DNA of 64,000 nt from Solirubrobacteraceae bacterium (GTDB taxonomy: Bacteria > Actinomycetota > Thermoleophilia > Solirubrobacterales > Solirubrobacteraceae): positions 1 through 64,000 of the forward strand of contig JADGPL010000014.1 of NCBI GenBank assembly GCA_017882455.1, in the 5' to 3' direction. Numbering within the stretch: position 1 is the stretch's first letter; every line of letters begins with the position of its first letter. This document shows, piece after piece, positions 8,657-17,717 of the stretch. Below the pieces are notes generated by a model that saw only the letters and a program-made list of their open reading frames with translations, was not told the origin of the DNA and ran no database searches. Position numbers and translations under genes: made by a program.

Positions 8657-9315
8657 TGCCCGTAGTACGCGTGCGGCCCGTGCTTGCGCTCGAAGTGCTT
8701 GCGGCGGAGCGCGTCGGCGAGCGGTGGCGCGTCGGGGGCCAGGAACGTCGTCAGGAGCGCCAGGCGCGCGACCTGCTCGAGCGTGACCGCGGCCTCGACC
8801 GCAGCGGCCGGCGAGGCGCCCCACGCGAACGGACCGTGGCCGCGCACCAGCGCGCAGCTGTCGTGCTCGACCGTCGCCTCGACGAGCACGCGGCCGGTCG
8901 CCCCCTCGTAGTCCTCCTCGACCTCGGACTCGCTCAGCGAGCGTGTCAGCGGGATCGGCCGCGCGCTGAGGTCTGCATGCGTCGTGCCGAGCAGCGGGAT
9001 CTCGCGCTCGGCCTGCGCCCACGCCGTCGCCCAGGGCGAGTGCGTGTGCACGATGCCACCGATCCAGTCATACGCGCGGTAGAGCTCGAGGTGCGTCGGC
9101 GTGTCGGTCGACGGCCGCCGCTCACCCTCGACGACGTTGCCCTCGAGGTCCACGACCACGATGTCCGCCAGCCTCATCGACTCGTACGGCACGCCGCTCG
9201 GCTTGACCGCGACGAGCCCGCGCTCGCGGTCGATCCCGCTGACGTTGCCCCAGGTCAGCGTCACGAGCCCGTGGGCCGGCAGCGCGAGGTTGGCCGCCAG
9301 CACCTCCTCGCGCAT
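8653..9315 (-). CDS. araD: L-ribulose-5-phosphate 4-epimerase
   Basis: A 220-residue class II aldolase/AraD-family enzyme that converts L-ribulose 5-phosphate to D-xylulose 5-phosphate. Recognisable segments are LTWGNVSGIDRE, VKPSGVPYE, the zinc-binding HTHSPWATAWAQ and the later His of RGHGPFAWG. The ATG at 9315 shares a base with the araA stop (TGATG), and the gene end overlaps the AraM-like gene. The length is slightly under the usual 230 residues but all core motifs are present. Confidence 0.93.
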   Translation of the reverse strand: MREEVLAANLALPAHGLVTLTWGNVSGIDRERGLVAVKPSGVPYESMRLADIVVVDLEGNVVEGERRPSTDTPTHLELYRAYDWIGGIVHTHSPWATAWAQAEREIPLLGTTHADLSARPIPLTRSLSESEVEEDYEGATGRVLVEATVEHDSCALVRGHGPFAWGASPAAAVEAAVTLEQVARLALLTTFLAPDAPPLADALRRKHFERKHGPHAYYGQ

Positions 9316-10703
9316 CACAGCTCCTCGATCTCGACGTCGAGCAGCTCGGCCAGCCGCCGCCAGCGTTCGCCCTGCTCGCCGAGGTTGGTCACGAAGTGGT
9401 GCGGCCCTCCAAGGCTGAGCCACCCGTCCATGAAGTCCTTGACCCCCGCGTAGGGGCGGAAGTGGAAGTAGGGCATCTCCACGTTGGGCAGCTCGGGCGT
9501 ATCGAGCACCTCGCCGTGGCCGACCAGCAGGCGCACCGACTCGCCCTCGAGCTGCACGAGCGCCGCCGTCGTCGCCGGGCCTGGCTGCGCCGAGAAGACA
9601 AGCGTCGGCGGGTTGCCGAGTCCCCCGATCCCGAGCTCGCGGTCGATCAGCCGCACCGGGCGGTCGCCCCGGGCGACCTGCGGGTTGCCCTCCCCCATGT
9701 GGCTCACCAGGACCGAGTCGAGCTCGAAGTCCATCGCGTAGAGCTCGCTGAAGTTCGCCTCGCCGATCAGCGTCTGCGCGGCGCACATCAGCATCAGCGT
9801 GCTCGTGTCGCCCTCGGCGGCGTAGCCGTAGCCGTCGGCCATCAGGTTCGAGGCAGCGAGCAGGGGAAGCTGCTCGAAGCGGCCGTCGCCCCCGAGCGAG
9901 TCGAAGTGCTGGGTGAAGCCCCGGTAGCCCTTCTCCTCGAGCAGATCCCGCAGGGCCAGCTCGAAACGCGCCGCATAGGCGTGGGCGGCGGCCGGCAGCG
10001 ACGGGTCGACCTCGAAGGCCTGCCCGTGCTCGCCGACCAGCCCCTCGATGCGCCCCGCCTCGATCCGATCCATACGCGTGAGCAGCGCGCCGAGATCCTC
10101 CGCGACGACCGTCGCCCCGAGGCGGCGGAGCATCGCCGGCGGGTCATAGAGGATGTCGCCCATCCCGTTCATCGGGTAGCCCAGCAGGGCCACCCGCGTC
10201 GAGCGCAGGGCCGTCACCGTCGCCGCCGCCCGCGCCCAGTGGCCGAAGCCCTCGACGAACTCCTCCGCGTCCCACTCCCCGGTCAACACCGAGAAGGGAA
10301 CGCCCGAGCGGACCAGCGCGTTGGCCTGGTCCTGGGCGCCGTGGATGCCCTGGTTGTAGGTCAGGTCGGCCATGTCCCAGGCGGCGGTCACCGAGCGCTC
10401 GGGCTGGATGTTGGCGAGCAGCAGCGGCAGCGGCGTCTCGAGCAGGGCGCGCACGCTGCGCATGGCCGGCCCGTAGGTGAGCATCACGATCGCGATCCCG
10501 TCGAGCCCGCGCGCGCCGGACTCGCGCACGATCTCCTCGATGTCCTCGCGGTTGCGCGCAGGGCGGATGAAGTCGATCTCGGCGACATCCGCGAGTCGCG
10601 CCGCCACCGCGCGCGCGTACTCGTCCTGATGCTCGGTGATCCCTGGGAGCATCTCGTCGTAGAGCTCCTGCATGATCCCGAGCAGTCCGATCCGAGGTTT
10701 CAC
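9315..10703 (-). CDS. araA: L-arabinose isomerase
   Basis: A 462-residue enzyme converting L-arabinose to L-ribulose. It reads as a full-length araA/fucose-isomerase-fold protein, with a Rossmann-like N-terminus (IGLLGIMQELYDEMLPG) and the conserved metal-site region around MGEGNPQ and HHFVTN. The GTG start at 10703 is chosen because it follows AAAGGAG at the right distance and overlaps the araB stop. A frame reading far upstream in the same register is antisense noise. It is the second enzyme gene of the araBAD-type order. Confidence 0.92.
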   Translation of the reverse strand: MKPRIGLLGIMQELYDEMLPGITEHQDEYARAVAARLADVAEIDFIRPARNREDIEEIVRESGARGLDGIAIVMLTYGPAMRSVRALLETPLPLLLANIQPERSVTAAWDMADLTYNQGIHGAQDQANALVRSGVPFSVLTGEWDAEEFVEGFGHWARAAATVTALRSTRVALLGYPMNGMGDILYDPPAMLRRLGATVVAEDLGALLTRMDRIEAGRIEGLVGEHGQAFEVDPSLPAAAHAYAARFELALRDLLEEKGYRGFTQHFDSLGGDGRFEQLPLLAASNLMADGYGYAAEGDTSTLMLMCAAQTLIGEANFSELYAMDFELDSVLVSHMGEGNPQVARGDRPVRLIDRELGIGGLGNPPTLVFSAQPGPATTAALVQLEGESVRLLVGHGEVLDTPELPNVEMPYFHFRPYAGVKDFMDGWLSLGGPHHFVTNLGEQGERWRRLAELLDVEIEEL

Positions 10704-12334
10704 GACACACTCCTTTCGGTGTAGATGCGCTTCAAGCCGTGGAGCAGCTCGACCTCCGTGCGCCCGAGCCGCTCGTACAGGCTGCGATAGATCGCGTACA
10801 CCCGATCGTAGACCGCCTTGGCGTCCGCGTCCGGCGCGTAGCTGCGCGCGATCCCCGGTCGGGTCGCGGCGATCGCGCTGGCGATGTCCGCAAAGAAGCC
10901 GGCGGCGACGGCGCCGAACAGCGCCGAGCCGCGCGCGGGGATCTGCGTCGAGTCGGGGACGCTCACGCGCAACCCGCTGGTGTCCGCGAGCAGCTGCATC
11001 GTCAGCGGGCTCTTCTCGGCGATCCCGCCGCAGGCGACGATCTCGTTCAGCTTCAGCCCGTGCTCCTCGAAGTTCTCGATGATGCGCCGGTTGCCGAACG
11101 CGATCGACTCGAGCAGCGCGCGGTAGATCTGCTCGCGCGTGGTCTGCAGCGTGAGCCCGAAGAGCGCCCCGCTGAGGTCGGCGTCGGCGAGGATCGTGCG
11201 GTTGCCGTTCCACCAGTCGAGCGCCACCAGTCCGCTCGCCCCGGGGCCGATCGCGGCCGCCCCGTGCTCCAGCTGCGCGTGGTCGGCGCCGGGCGGCGCG
11301 AGCGTCTGTACGAACCACGCGAGCATGTCGCCGACCGCGGCCTGCCCGGCCTCGTAGCCGTAGAGGCCGGGGAGGATGCCGTCGCGCACAACGCCCGTGA
11401 TCCCCGGCAGCCGCACCTCCGCCGGGTCGATCACGAGATCGCAGATCGAGGTTCCCACGACCATCACGAACGTCCCCGGGTGCTCGACCCCGGCGCCCGG
11501 GACCGAGACGAACGAGTCGACGTTGCCGACCGCCACCGCCACCGACTCGGGCAGGCCGAAGCTCGCAGCGAGCGCCGGGCGCAGCGTGCCCGCGCTCGTG
11601 CCCAGCGGCGCGAACTCGGTCCCGAGCTTCGCCGCGGGCAGGTCGAACCCGGGGTAGGCGGCCTCGAAGAACTCGGCCGACGGCAGCCCCTCCTCCTGCG
11701 ACCACATCGCCTTGTAGCCCGCGGTGCAGCTCTGGCGGCACTCGTTGCCGGTCAGCTGCCAGACGATCCAGTCGGTCGCCTCGATGAAGCCGTGGCAGGC
11801 GTCGTAGACCTCGCGATCCTCGAGCCACAGCTCGATCAGCTTGGGGAAGTACCACTCCGAGGAGATCCGTCCCCCGTAGCGCTCGAGGAACGCCTCGCCG
11901 CGCGCCGCCGCGACCTCGTTGAGGCGGTCCGCGATCGGCTGCGCCGCATGGTGCTTCCAGAGCTTCGGCCATGCGTGGCGCCGTGAGCGCCAGCGCTCCT
12001 GCGTGAACAGCGCCACCCCGTCCGCGGTCACCGGCAGCACGGTGCACGAGGTGAAGTCGACGCCGAGCCCGACCACGGCGTCGCGCGCCCGCGGCACCTG
12101 CTCGAGCACCGCCGGGATCGCGGTGTCGAGCACCGCGATCCAGTCGTCGGAGTGCTGCAGCGCCCAGTCGGGCGGCAGCTGCTCACCGGTCGAGGGCAGC
12201 TCGCGGTCGATCACGCCATGCGCGTAGGCGACCTCGCTGACCGCGGCCTCCTGGCCGGTGCGCAGGTCGAGCAGCAGCGCGCGGCCGGACTCCGTTCCGA
12301 AGTCGACGCCGAGCGCGTATGCGGGCTCGGTCAC
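10700..12334 (-). CDS. araB: L-ribulokinase
   Basis: A 544-residue FGGY kinase that phosphorylates L-ribulose. The N-terminus has GVDFGTESGRALLLD and the second half VVGTSICDLV. The segment YGGRISSEWYFPK and the length, longer than xylulokinase, fit the AraB subgroup. The GTG start at 12334 overlaps the stop of the ABC ATPase gene, tying transport to catabolism in one transcript. Downstream, araA overlaps by 4 bp. Confidence 0.93.
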   Translation of the reverse strand: MTEPAYALGVDFGTESGRALLLDLRTGQEAAVSEVAYAHGVIDRELPSTGEQLPPDWALQHSDDWIAVLDTAIPAVLEQVPRARDAVVGLGVDFTSCTVLPVTADGVALFTQERWRSRRHAWPKLWKHHAAQPIADRLNEVAAARGEAFLERYGGRISSEWYFPKLIELWLEDREVYDACHGFIEATDWIVWQLTGNECRQSCTAGYKAMWSQEEGLPSAEFFEAAYPGFDLPAAKLGTEFAPLGTSAGTLRPALAASFGLPESVAVAVGNVDSFVSVPGAGVEHPGTFVMVVGTSICDLVIDPAEVRLPGITGVVRDGILPGLYGYEAGQAAVGDMLAWFVQTLAPPGADHAQLEHGAAAIGPGASGLVALDWWNGNRTILADADLSGALFGLTLQTTREQIYRALLESIAFGNRRIIENFEEHGLKLNEIVACGGIAEKSPLTMQLLADTSGLRVSVPDSTQIPARGSALFGAVAAGFFADIASAIAATRPGIARSYAPDADAKAVYDRVYAIYRSLYERLGRTEVELLHGLKRIYTERSVS

Positions 12335-13176
12335 TGAGAGGACGAGCTCGCGGCGGCTCGCGCCGCCGCGTCCTCCGCGATCGCGGCCTGGCGCGCGCGG
12401 CGGTACTCCTCGACGACGATCTCGTTGAGCTCCTCCACAGATGTCTCGCTGGTCGGCTTGTCGAGCGCGATCACGCCGTCCTGGAGGAGGTTGACGCGGT
12501 CGCAGGTGGCGAACACATGCGCATAGTTGTGCAGGATCATCATCACCGAGACCTCGCCCTTCTCTTTGAGGCGCTGGATCAGCTCGAGGATCATCCCGCC
12601 CTCCTTCGCGCCCATCGCCGCGAGCGGCTCGTCGAGCAACAGGATGTTGGCCTCCCCCGAGACGGTGCGCGCGACCGCTATCGCCTGGCGCTGGCCGCCG
12701 GAGAGGCGCGCGACCGGCACATCCAGCCGCGGGATGTTGATCCCGATGTCGTCGAGCGCTTTGCGCGTCTCACGGCGCATCAAGGCGTTGTTCAGGAGCG
12801 GGATCGGCACGCGCACGCGCTCACGCCGCAGGAACATGTTGTGGTAGACCGACAGCTCGTCGACCAGCGCGAGGTCCTGGTAGACGGTGTCGATCCCCTG
12901 GGCGCGCGCGTCGTCGACGCTCTTCGGCTCGAACGGCTCGCCGTGCAGGAACATCTGACCGCTGTCCTGCTTCTGGAACCCGCAGATGATCTTCATCAGC
13001 GTCGACTTGCCCGAGCCGTTGTCGCCGAGCAGGCCGAGCACCTCGCCCTTGCGCAGGTGCAGGTTGACGTCGCGCAGCGCCGTCGTCGGGCCGAAGCTCT
13101 TGGTGATGTGCTCGACGCGCAGCACGTCATCCGGCGCGGAGGTCGGCGGGACGATCTTCTCGCCAGACTCAGCCAA
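12331..13176 (-). CDS. Sugar ABC transporter ATP-binding protein (single domain)
   Basis: A 281-residue ATPase with Walker A GDNGSGKST (about residues 51-59), signature LSGGQRQA, Walker B ILLLDEP and an H-loop histidine in the ILHNYAHVF segment. Arabinose/xylose/ribose ATPases such as AraG, XylG and RbsA normally carry two fused ATPase domains. This one has a single domain, like the FrcA-type fructose transporter, so it probably works as a homodimer. The TTG start at 13176 gives an 8-bp overlap with the permease gene. No ATG or GTG lies in a better place. Confidence 0.9.
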   Translation of the reverse strand: MAESGEKIVPPTSAPDDVLRVEHITKSFGPTTALRDVNLHLRKGEVLGLLGDNGSGKSTLMKIICGFQKQDSGQMFLHGEPFEPKSVDDARAQGIDTVYQDLALVDELSVYHNMFLRRERVRVPIPLLNNALMRRETRKALDDIGINIPRLDVPVARLSGGQRQAIAVARTVSGEANILLLDEPLAAMGAKEGGMILELIQRLKEKGEVSVMMILHNYAHVFATCDRVNLLQDGVIALDKPTSETSVEELNEIVVEEYRRARQAAIAEDAAARAAASSSSQ

Positions 13177-14230
13177 GGCCCGACCCCGTGCGCACGCGTT
13201 GGACGTAGACGTTCACCGACATCGCGATCAGGATCGCGAGGCCCAGGTAGAGGTCCAGGTAGTTGGCGCTCACGCCCTTGATTATCAACCCGTCGTGGAG
13301 CACGCCGAGGAACAGCGCGCCGATCAGAGCGCCGACGACCGTGCCCGACCCGCCGCGCAGCAGCGTCCCCCCGATCACGGCCGAGGCGATCCCCTGGAAC
13401 AGGATGTCGTTCGATCCCGAGGGGTCAGGTGTGGCGGTCACGGCGCGCACCGCCTCGAGGATGCCAACCAGGCCGGCGCAGGTCGCGCACAGCACGAAGT
13501 TGCGGATCAGCACGAGGCGCACCCGGATGCCTGCCTCGGCGGAGCCGAGGCGGTTGCCGCCGACCGCGACCGTGTAGACGCCCCAGCGCGTGGCCGTGAG
13601 CACCAGCTGCAGCCCCACGACGATCACGAGCGCCCAGATCAGCTCAGAGTAGGTCCCGCCGCCGAACACCTGCGCAAATGAGTTGACGTGGAGGGCGGAG
13701 GTGCCCGGCGTCGCCACAGGCGCGGTGTGGGAGATGATCAGCGTCAGGCCGTCGAGCGTGAACAGCATCCCGAGCGTCGTGACGAACGACGAGATGCCGA
13801 TCACGGCGACGAAGAAGCCGTTGATCACACCGACGAGGCTGCTGACGATGAGCGACAGGATGACGGCCGGGACCAGTGGGATGCCGGCCTGGTTGAGCTT
13901 GTAGAAGACAAACGGCGAGAGCAGGTAGACGGCGCCGATCGAGAGGTCGATCTCGCCGTTGATCATCACGAACACCTCGCCCGCGCCGAGGATCGCAAGC
14001 GGCGCGAAGTACGGCAGCAGCGTCTTGAAGTTCGACAGTGTCGCGAAGTTCGTGGCGTTCGTCGAGAAGTACGCCGTCGTCACGATCGCGACGACGATGA
14101 TGCTGCCCTCGCGCAGCGTCAGGAAGCTGCGGATGAGCTTCAGCGCGCCTCCCCCGAGGGCCCGGCCCGTGCTCGCCGGACCCTCGGGTGGAGACTGTGC
14201 TGGAACCTCGCTGCCGGACGCGACCGCCAC
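13169..14230 (-). CDS. Sugar ABC transporter permease (RbsC/FrcB type)
   Basis: A 353-residue membrane protein of the BPD_transp_2 family with about ten hydrophobic segments. It carries the family-typical EVFVMINGEIDLSIG and the cytoplasmic coupling region near VYTVAVGGNRLGSAEAGI. The start is GTG at 14230. It lies 9 bp after the binding-protein gene and overlaps the ATPase gene. Given the araBAD genes in the same transcript, L-arabinose or a related pentose is the likely substrate. Confidence 0.9.
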   Translation of the reverse strand: MAVASGSEVPAQSPPEGPASTGRALGGGALKLIRSFLTLREGSIIVVAIVTTAYFSTNATNFATLSNFKTLLPYFAPLAILGAGEVFVMINGEIDLSIGAVYLLSPFVFYKLNQAGIPLVPAVILSLIVSSLVGVINGFFVAVIGISSFVTTLGMLFTLDGLTLIISHTAPVATPGTSALHVNSFAQVFGGGTYSELIWALVIVVGLQLVLTATRWGVYTVAVGGNRLGSAEAGIRVRLVLIRNFVLCATCAGLVGILEAVRAVTATPDPSGSNDILFQGIASAVIGGTLLRGGSGTVVGALIGALFLGVLHDGLIIKGVSANYLDLYLGLAILIAMSVNVYVQRVRTGSGLG

Positions 14231-14239
14231 GACAGGCGC

Positions 14240-15340
14240 CTAGGAGACGCCGACAGCCGTTGCGGTGCCCTCGTAGCGGCTCTTGGTGCTGTTGTACGGC
14301 TTGACCGTTTCGTTGGTCAGGAACTTCAGGCCGGTGTTCACGTCGGCGATGCCCGAAAGCGTCTTCGAGGCCTGGTAGAGGTAGAGCTCGAGGATCGGCA
14401 GGAAGCCCTGGAGGTAGGGCTGCTGGTCGATCGTGAACTGGATCTCTTCCGAGGCGAGCAACTGCTCGGTGATTTCGAGCAGGTCATACCCGCCGCCCTT
14501 CACCTTGCCCTTGAGGCCGTGCTTCTGGATCGTCTGGGCGACGCCCTGGGTGGAGCCGGCGTCAACGGCGAACATGCCCTTCGTGTTCGGGTGGCCGGCG
14601 ATGTAGGAGTCGATCACGGACAGCTCGGCCGGGACGGCGGCGCCGGTCGCGATCACGTGCGTGGTGATCCCCGACTTGCCCTTGAGCACCTTCAGCGCGC
14701 CGTCGATCCGCGGCTGGATGTTCAGCGAGCCCGGCGTCGCGATGAACAGCGCCACGTCGCCCGAGGGCACGAGGCTCGCGATGTGTTCGCCCATCTTTTC
14801 GCCCGAGACGAACAGATCCTGGCCGATGTACGCCATGCGCGGGTTGGTCTTCGCGTCGGCGTTGTAGGCGACCACCGGGATCTTCGCCGACAGCGCCGCC
14901 GCGACCGGTGAGTTGAACGCCGTTTCATCGACCAGCGAAACCGCGATCCCGTCGACGCCGGCGCTGACCGCGCTGTTGACGGCGTTGACCATCTCGGAGA
15001 CGTTGCTCGACTGCGAGCCGGCCCACTGATAGGAGCAGCCGAGCAGCTTGCACGCGTCGGCCGCGCCGTACTGGGTGGGCACGAAGAACGGGTTGGTCGT
15101 CACGTGGTTGACGATCGTGAATTTGTAGCTCTTACCCGGGGCGAAGATGCTGCTCGCGCCGCTGCCGCTGGACGCACTCGAGCCGCAGGCGGCCAGCAAC
15201 GTGCTGACGGATCCGGCGGCCACGCCTGTGAGCGCGGTACGGCGCAGGAACGACCGTCGGTCAAAGCCCGGATGCCCGTCGGGCGGGTCGAGGTAGTCCA
15301 GACGTTCTACGGCTTCGTGGGCCTGGTCGGTGTCTGACAT
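14240..15340 (-). CDS. Sugar-binding lipoprotein of the arabinose-type ABC transporter
   Basis: A 366-residue periplasmic-binding-protein-4-type substrate-binding protein. The N-terminus has a twin-arginine motif (RRSFLRR, about residues 31-37) and then a lipobox LAAC, so it is probably exported folded by Tat and lipid-anchored. A low-complexity SSASSGSG linker follows. The ATG at 15340 is chosen over an upstream in-frame start because GAGGAGG lies 6 bases before it. It is the first gene of the seven-gene leftward operon, so its promoter should serve all of it. Confidence 0.9.
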   Translation of the reverse strand: MSDTDQAHEAVERLDYLDPPDGHPGFDRRSFLRRTALTGVAAGSVSTLLAACGSSASSGSGASSIFAPGKSYKFTIVNHVTTNPFFVPTQYGAADACKLLGCSYQWAGSQSSNVSEMVNAVNSAVSAGVDGIAVSLVDETAFNSPVAAALSAKIPVVAYNADAKTNPRMAYIGQDLFVSGEKMGEHIASLVPSGDVALFIATPGSLNIQPRIDGALKVLKGKSGITTHVIATGAAVPAELSVIDSYIAGHPNTKGMFAVDAGSTQGVAQTIQKHGLKGKVKGGGYDLLEITEQLLASEEIQFTIDQQPYLQGFLPILELYLYQASKTLSGIADVNTGLKFLTNETVKPYNSTKSRYEGTATAVGVS

Positions 15341-15372
15341 TTGGTCCTCCTCGTAGTTCAAAAGGGCTTGTC

Positions 15373-15393
15373 CAACGGCTGTGCACTCCGTTG
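15373..15393. promoter_or_regulatory. Candidate operator upstream of the arabinose operon
   Basis: A perfect inverted repeat, CAACGG-N9-CCGTTG, lies 33-53 bp upstream of the binding-protein start, in the gap between the divergent arabinose and galactose units. On the leftward strand a TTGACT-like -35 lies just upstream. The symmetry and position fit a LacI/GntR-type operator, but no regulator gene is adjacent. Confidence 0.35.
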
Positions 15394-15500
15394 CCCCTAC
15401 CTTCTCTCCCGACCGAAGCATAGTCAATGGCCAAACCGACGGAAGAGCCGCAATCCGGCTGCGGGTTTCCCACCGTCTCGAGCGCTCGCGCGGGCCGCGC

Positions 15501-15527
15501 TTGGACGTCGCCCGCGGGGGGTATACC
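15501..15527 (+). promoter_or_regulatory. Promoter of the small ORF-galT-galK unit, probably leaderless
   Basis: TTGGAC (15501-15506), a short 15-bp spacer and TATACC (15522-15527) end 8 bp before the ATG at 15536. Initiation would fall at or next to the start codon. No Shine-Dalgarno sequence precedes it. Confidence 0.45.
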
Positions 15528-15535
15528 CTCGGGGC

Positions 15536-15718
15536 ATGGCGGGGAAACGAGCCGAGCCGCCCCTTCCCGAGTCAGGCCATGTCGAGCGCCGCCGAGAGGG
15601 CGAGCGCGAGCCCCGCGCCGAGCGCGTCGGTCCGCTGACGATCGCGCGGCTCGTGAAAGCCGACGGCCGCGCGCTGATCCTCTACAGCGAGGATCGAGAG
15701 GCTCGGCCTCGCACGTGA
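15536..15718 (+). CDS. Small conserved-looking protein coupled to galT
   Basis: A 60-residue protein with a charged N-terminal half (many Arg/Glu) and the C-terminal segment VGPLTIARLVKADGRALILY. From memory, similar short ORFs with a DGRALILY-type ending occur upstream of actinobacterial galT genes; I cannot run the search. The stop overlaps the galT GTG (GTGA, 15715-15718), so its translation should drive galT. The start is the ATG nearest the promoter; a longer upstream frame lacks support. The function is unknown. It could be a coupling or leader peptide or a small partner protein. Confidence 0.55.
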   Translation: MAGKRAEPPLPESGHVERRREGEREPRAERVGPLTIARLVKADGRALILYSEDREARPRT

Positions 15719-16644
15719 GCGAGGAGCGCTTCAACGAGCTGCGCGGCGAGCAGGTCGTCTACGCGATCCACCGCCAGGACCGCACGTTCCTGCCGGCGCG
15801 CGATCACTGCCCGCTCGACGCCACTCGCCCGGGCGGGCCGGAGACCGAGATCCCCGTGCCGGCCTTCGAGATCGCGGTCTTTGACAATCGCTTCCCGGCC
15901 TTCACGGCTCCCCACGGCGCCGCCGAGGTCGTCGTCTACACCGACGATCACGACGGCTCACTCGCGACCCTCGCGCCGGCACGCGCGGAGGCCTTGATGT
16001 GGGTCTGGCGGCACCGCTATCTCGAGCTCGGCGCCCGAAAGGACGTCGAGTACGTGTTCATCTTCGAGAATCGGGGCGTCGAGGTCGGGGTTACCCTGCA
16101 CCACCCCCACGGCCAGATCTATGGCTATCCCTTCCTCCCGCCGGTGCCGGCGCTCGAGCTGGCCGCCGATGCGCGGCTGGGGGGCTGCGCACCCTGCGCA
16201 CTGCTCGCCGAGGAGCTCAGCGCCGGCGGTCGTCTGCTCCACCAGAACGATGGGGTCGTCGCCTACGTGCCCTTCGCCGCCCGCTGGGGTTATGAAGTGC
16301 ACGTCACGATGCGCGAGCATCGCGCGAGCCTGGCCGCCTGCAGCGCCGAGGAGCTGCGCCTGCTCGCCGAGGCGCTGCAGACCGTGGTGCGCGGCTTCGA
16401 TGCCCTGTTCGAGCGCCCCTTCCCCTACGTGATGGCCGTACACCAGGCGCCCACCGGCGGGGATCGGTCGCCGAGCGCGGCCGGCGGCGGTCACCTGCAC
16501 GTCGAGTTCTACCCGCCGCTGCGCACGGCCGAGAAGCTCAAGTACCTCGCCGGCTCCGAGCAGGGTGCGGGCACCTTCATCGGCGACATGCTCCCCGAGG
16601 AGTCGGCCGCCGAGCTGCGCGAGGCGATCGCCCGTGGCGCCTGA
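15715..16644 (+). CDS. galT: Galactose-1-phosphate uridylyltransferase
   Basis: A Leloir-pathway enzyme that exchanges UMP between UDP-glucose and galactose 1-phosphate. It has 309 residues, shorter than the E. coli enzyme but normal for the compact actinobacterial form. The nucleophilic histidine is in [11 protein letters not shown] (about residues 129-139), preceded by FENRGVEVG. The GTG start at 15715 gives an N-terminus ([16 protein letters not shown]) that resembles GalT closely. The frame continues upstream without support. Its 3' end overlaps galK by 11 bp. Confidence 0.92.
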   Translation: MSEERFNELRGEQVVYAIHRQDRTFLPARDHCPLDATRPGGPETEIPVPAFEIAVFDNRFPAFTAPHGAAEVVVYTDDHDGSLATLAPARAEALMWVWRHRYLELGARKDVEYVFIFENRGVEVGVTLHHPHGQIYGYPFLPPVPALELAADARLGGCAPCALLAEELSAGGRLLHQNDGVVAYVPFAARWGYEVHVTMREHRASLAACSAEELRLLAEALQTVVRGFDALFERPFPYVMAVHQAPTGGDRSPSAAGGGHLHVEFYPPLRTAEKLKYLAGSEQGAGTFIGDMLPEESAAELREAIARGA

Positions 16645-17716
16645 GCGAAGCTGCGCGTTCGCCCCGGGGCGCGTCAACCTGATCGGCGAGCACACCGACT
16701 ACAACGGCGGACTCGCGCTGCCGTTCGCGATCGCCCAGGGGGTCACCGTGCGCGCGGAGACCACGCGTGGCGACTCGGGACTCGCAGAGACGATCGAGGC
16801 CCACGCCCGCGACCTCGAGGAGAGCGACGAGTTCACCCTCGCCGAGCCCGGTCCAGCAGACGGCTGGCGGGCGTTCGTGCGCGGGGTCGTCGCCGAGCTG
16901 GGCCGTGCCGGCTATCCATTGTGCGGGGCTCGCCTGGAGATCAGCGGCGACGTTCCCCAGGGCTCCGGCCTGTCCTCCTCGGCGGCGCTCGAGGTCGCCC
17001 TCTGCCTCGCCCTCGCCGAGCTCGGCTCGGAGTCGAGCGAGGGCCGCGAGGACGGGCGGCACGTGGCACTCGATCGACGCGACATCGCGCGCCTGTGCGC
17101 GCGCGTGGAGAACGAGTGGGTGGGTGCGCACACCGGCCTGCTCGACCAGCTGGCGAGCCTCTTCGGGGCACCCGACACCGCCCTGCGCATCGACTTCGCC
17201 ACGCTGGAGATCGAACCGGTGCCGCTCGTCCTCGACGGTTGGCGGCTGGTGATCCTCGACTCGGGAGAGCGCCACGCCCATGCGAGCTCCGGCTACAACG
17301 AACGCCGCGACGAGTGCGCCAGAGCCTGCGCGCTGCTCGGAGTCGACTCGCTGAGCGAGGGCTCCGCACACGCCGTCGCGCAGCTGCCCGAGCCGCTGCG
17401 GCTGCGCGCCGAGCACGTGCTCGGCGAAAACCGGCGCGTACGCGAGGCGGTGGCCGCCCTGCGCACCGAGGACCTGGCCACGATCGGCGTCCTGCTCGAC
17501 GCCTCCCACGAGAGCCTGCGCGACCTGTTTGAGATCTCCACGCAAGCGGTGGAGGCTGCCGTCGCGCGCCTGCGCTGCGCCGGCGCCGCCGGCGCGCGCA
17601 TGGTCGGCGGCGGATTCGGCGGCAGCATCCTGGGACTGTTCGCGCCCGACGTGCCGCCACCGCCCGACACGCTCGAGGTCCGCCCGGGCCCGGGGGCGCA
17701 CCTGCTCGAGACCTAG
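16634..17716 (+). CDS. galK: Galactokinase
   Basis: A 360-residue GHMP kinase that phosphorylates galactose at C1. It has the galactokinase signature GRVNLIGEHTDYNGG at the N-terminus, the ATP-binding PQGSGLSSSAALEVA around residue 115, and the C-terminal GHMP motif GARMVGGGFGGSILGL. The GTG at 16634 is chosen because it precedes the signature by the usual distance. No galE is in the window, so UDP-galactose epimerisation must be encoded elsewhere. It converges with the UbiA-like gene, with 1 bp between stops. Confidence 0.93.
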   Translation: MAPERSCAFAPGRVNLIGEHTDYNGGLALPFAIAQGVTVRAETTRGDSGLAETIEAHARDLEESDEFTLAEPGPADGWRAFVRGVVAELGRAGYPLCGARLEISGDVPQGSGLSSSAALEVALCLALAELGSESSEGREDGRHVALDRRDIARLCARVENEWVGAHTGLLDQLASLFGAPDTALRIDFATLEIEPVPLVLDGWRLVILDSGERHAHASSGYNERRDECARACALLGVDSLSEGSAHAVAQLPEPLRLRAEHVLGENRRVREAVAALRTEDLATIGVLLDASHESLRDLFEISTQAVEAAVARLRCAGAAGARMVGGGFGGSILGLFAPDVPPPPDTLEVRPGPGAHLLET

Positions 17717-17717
17717 C

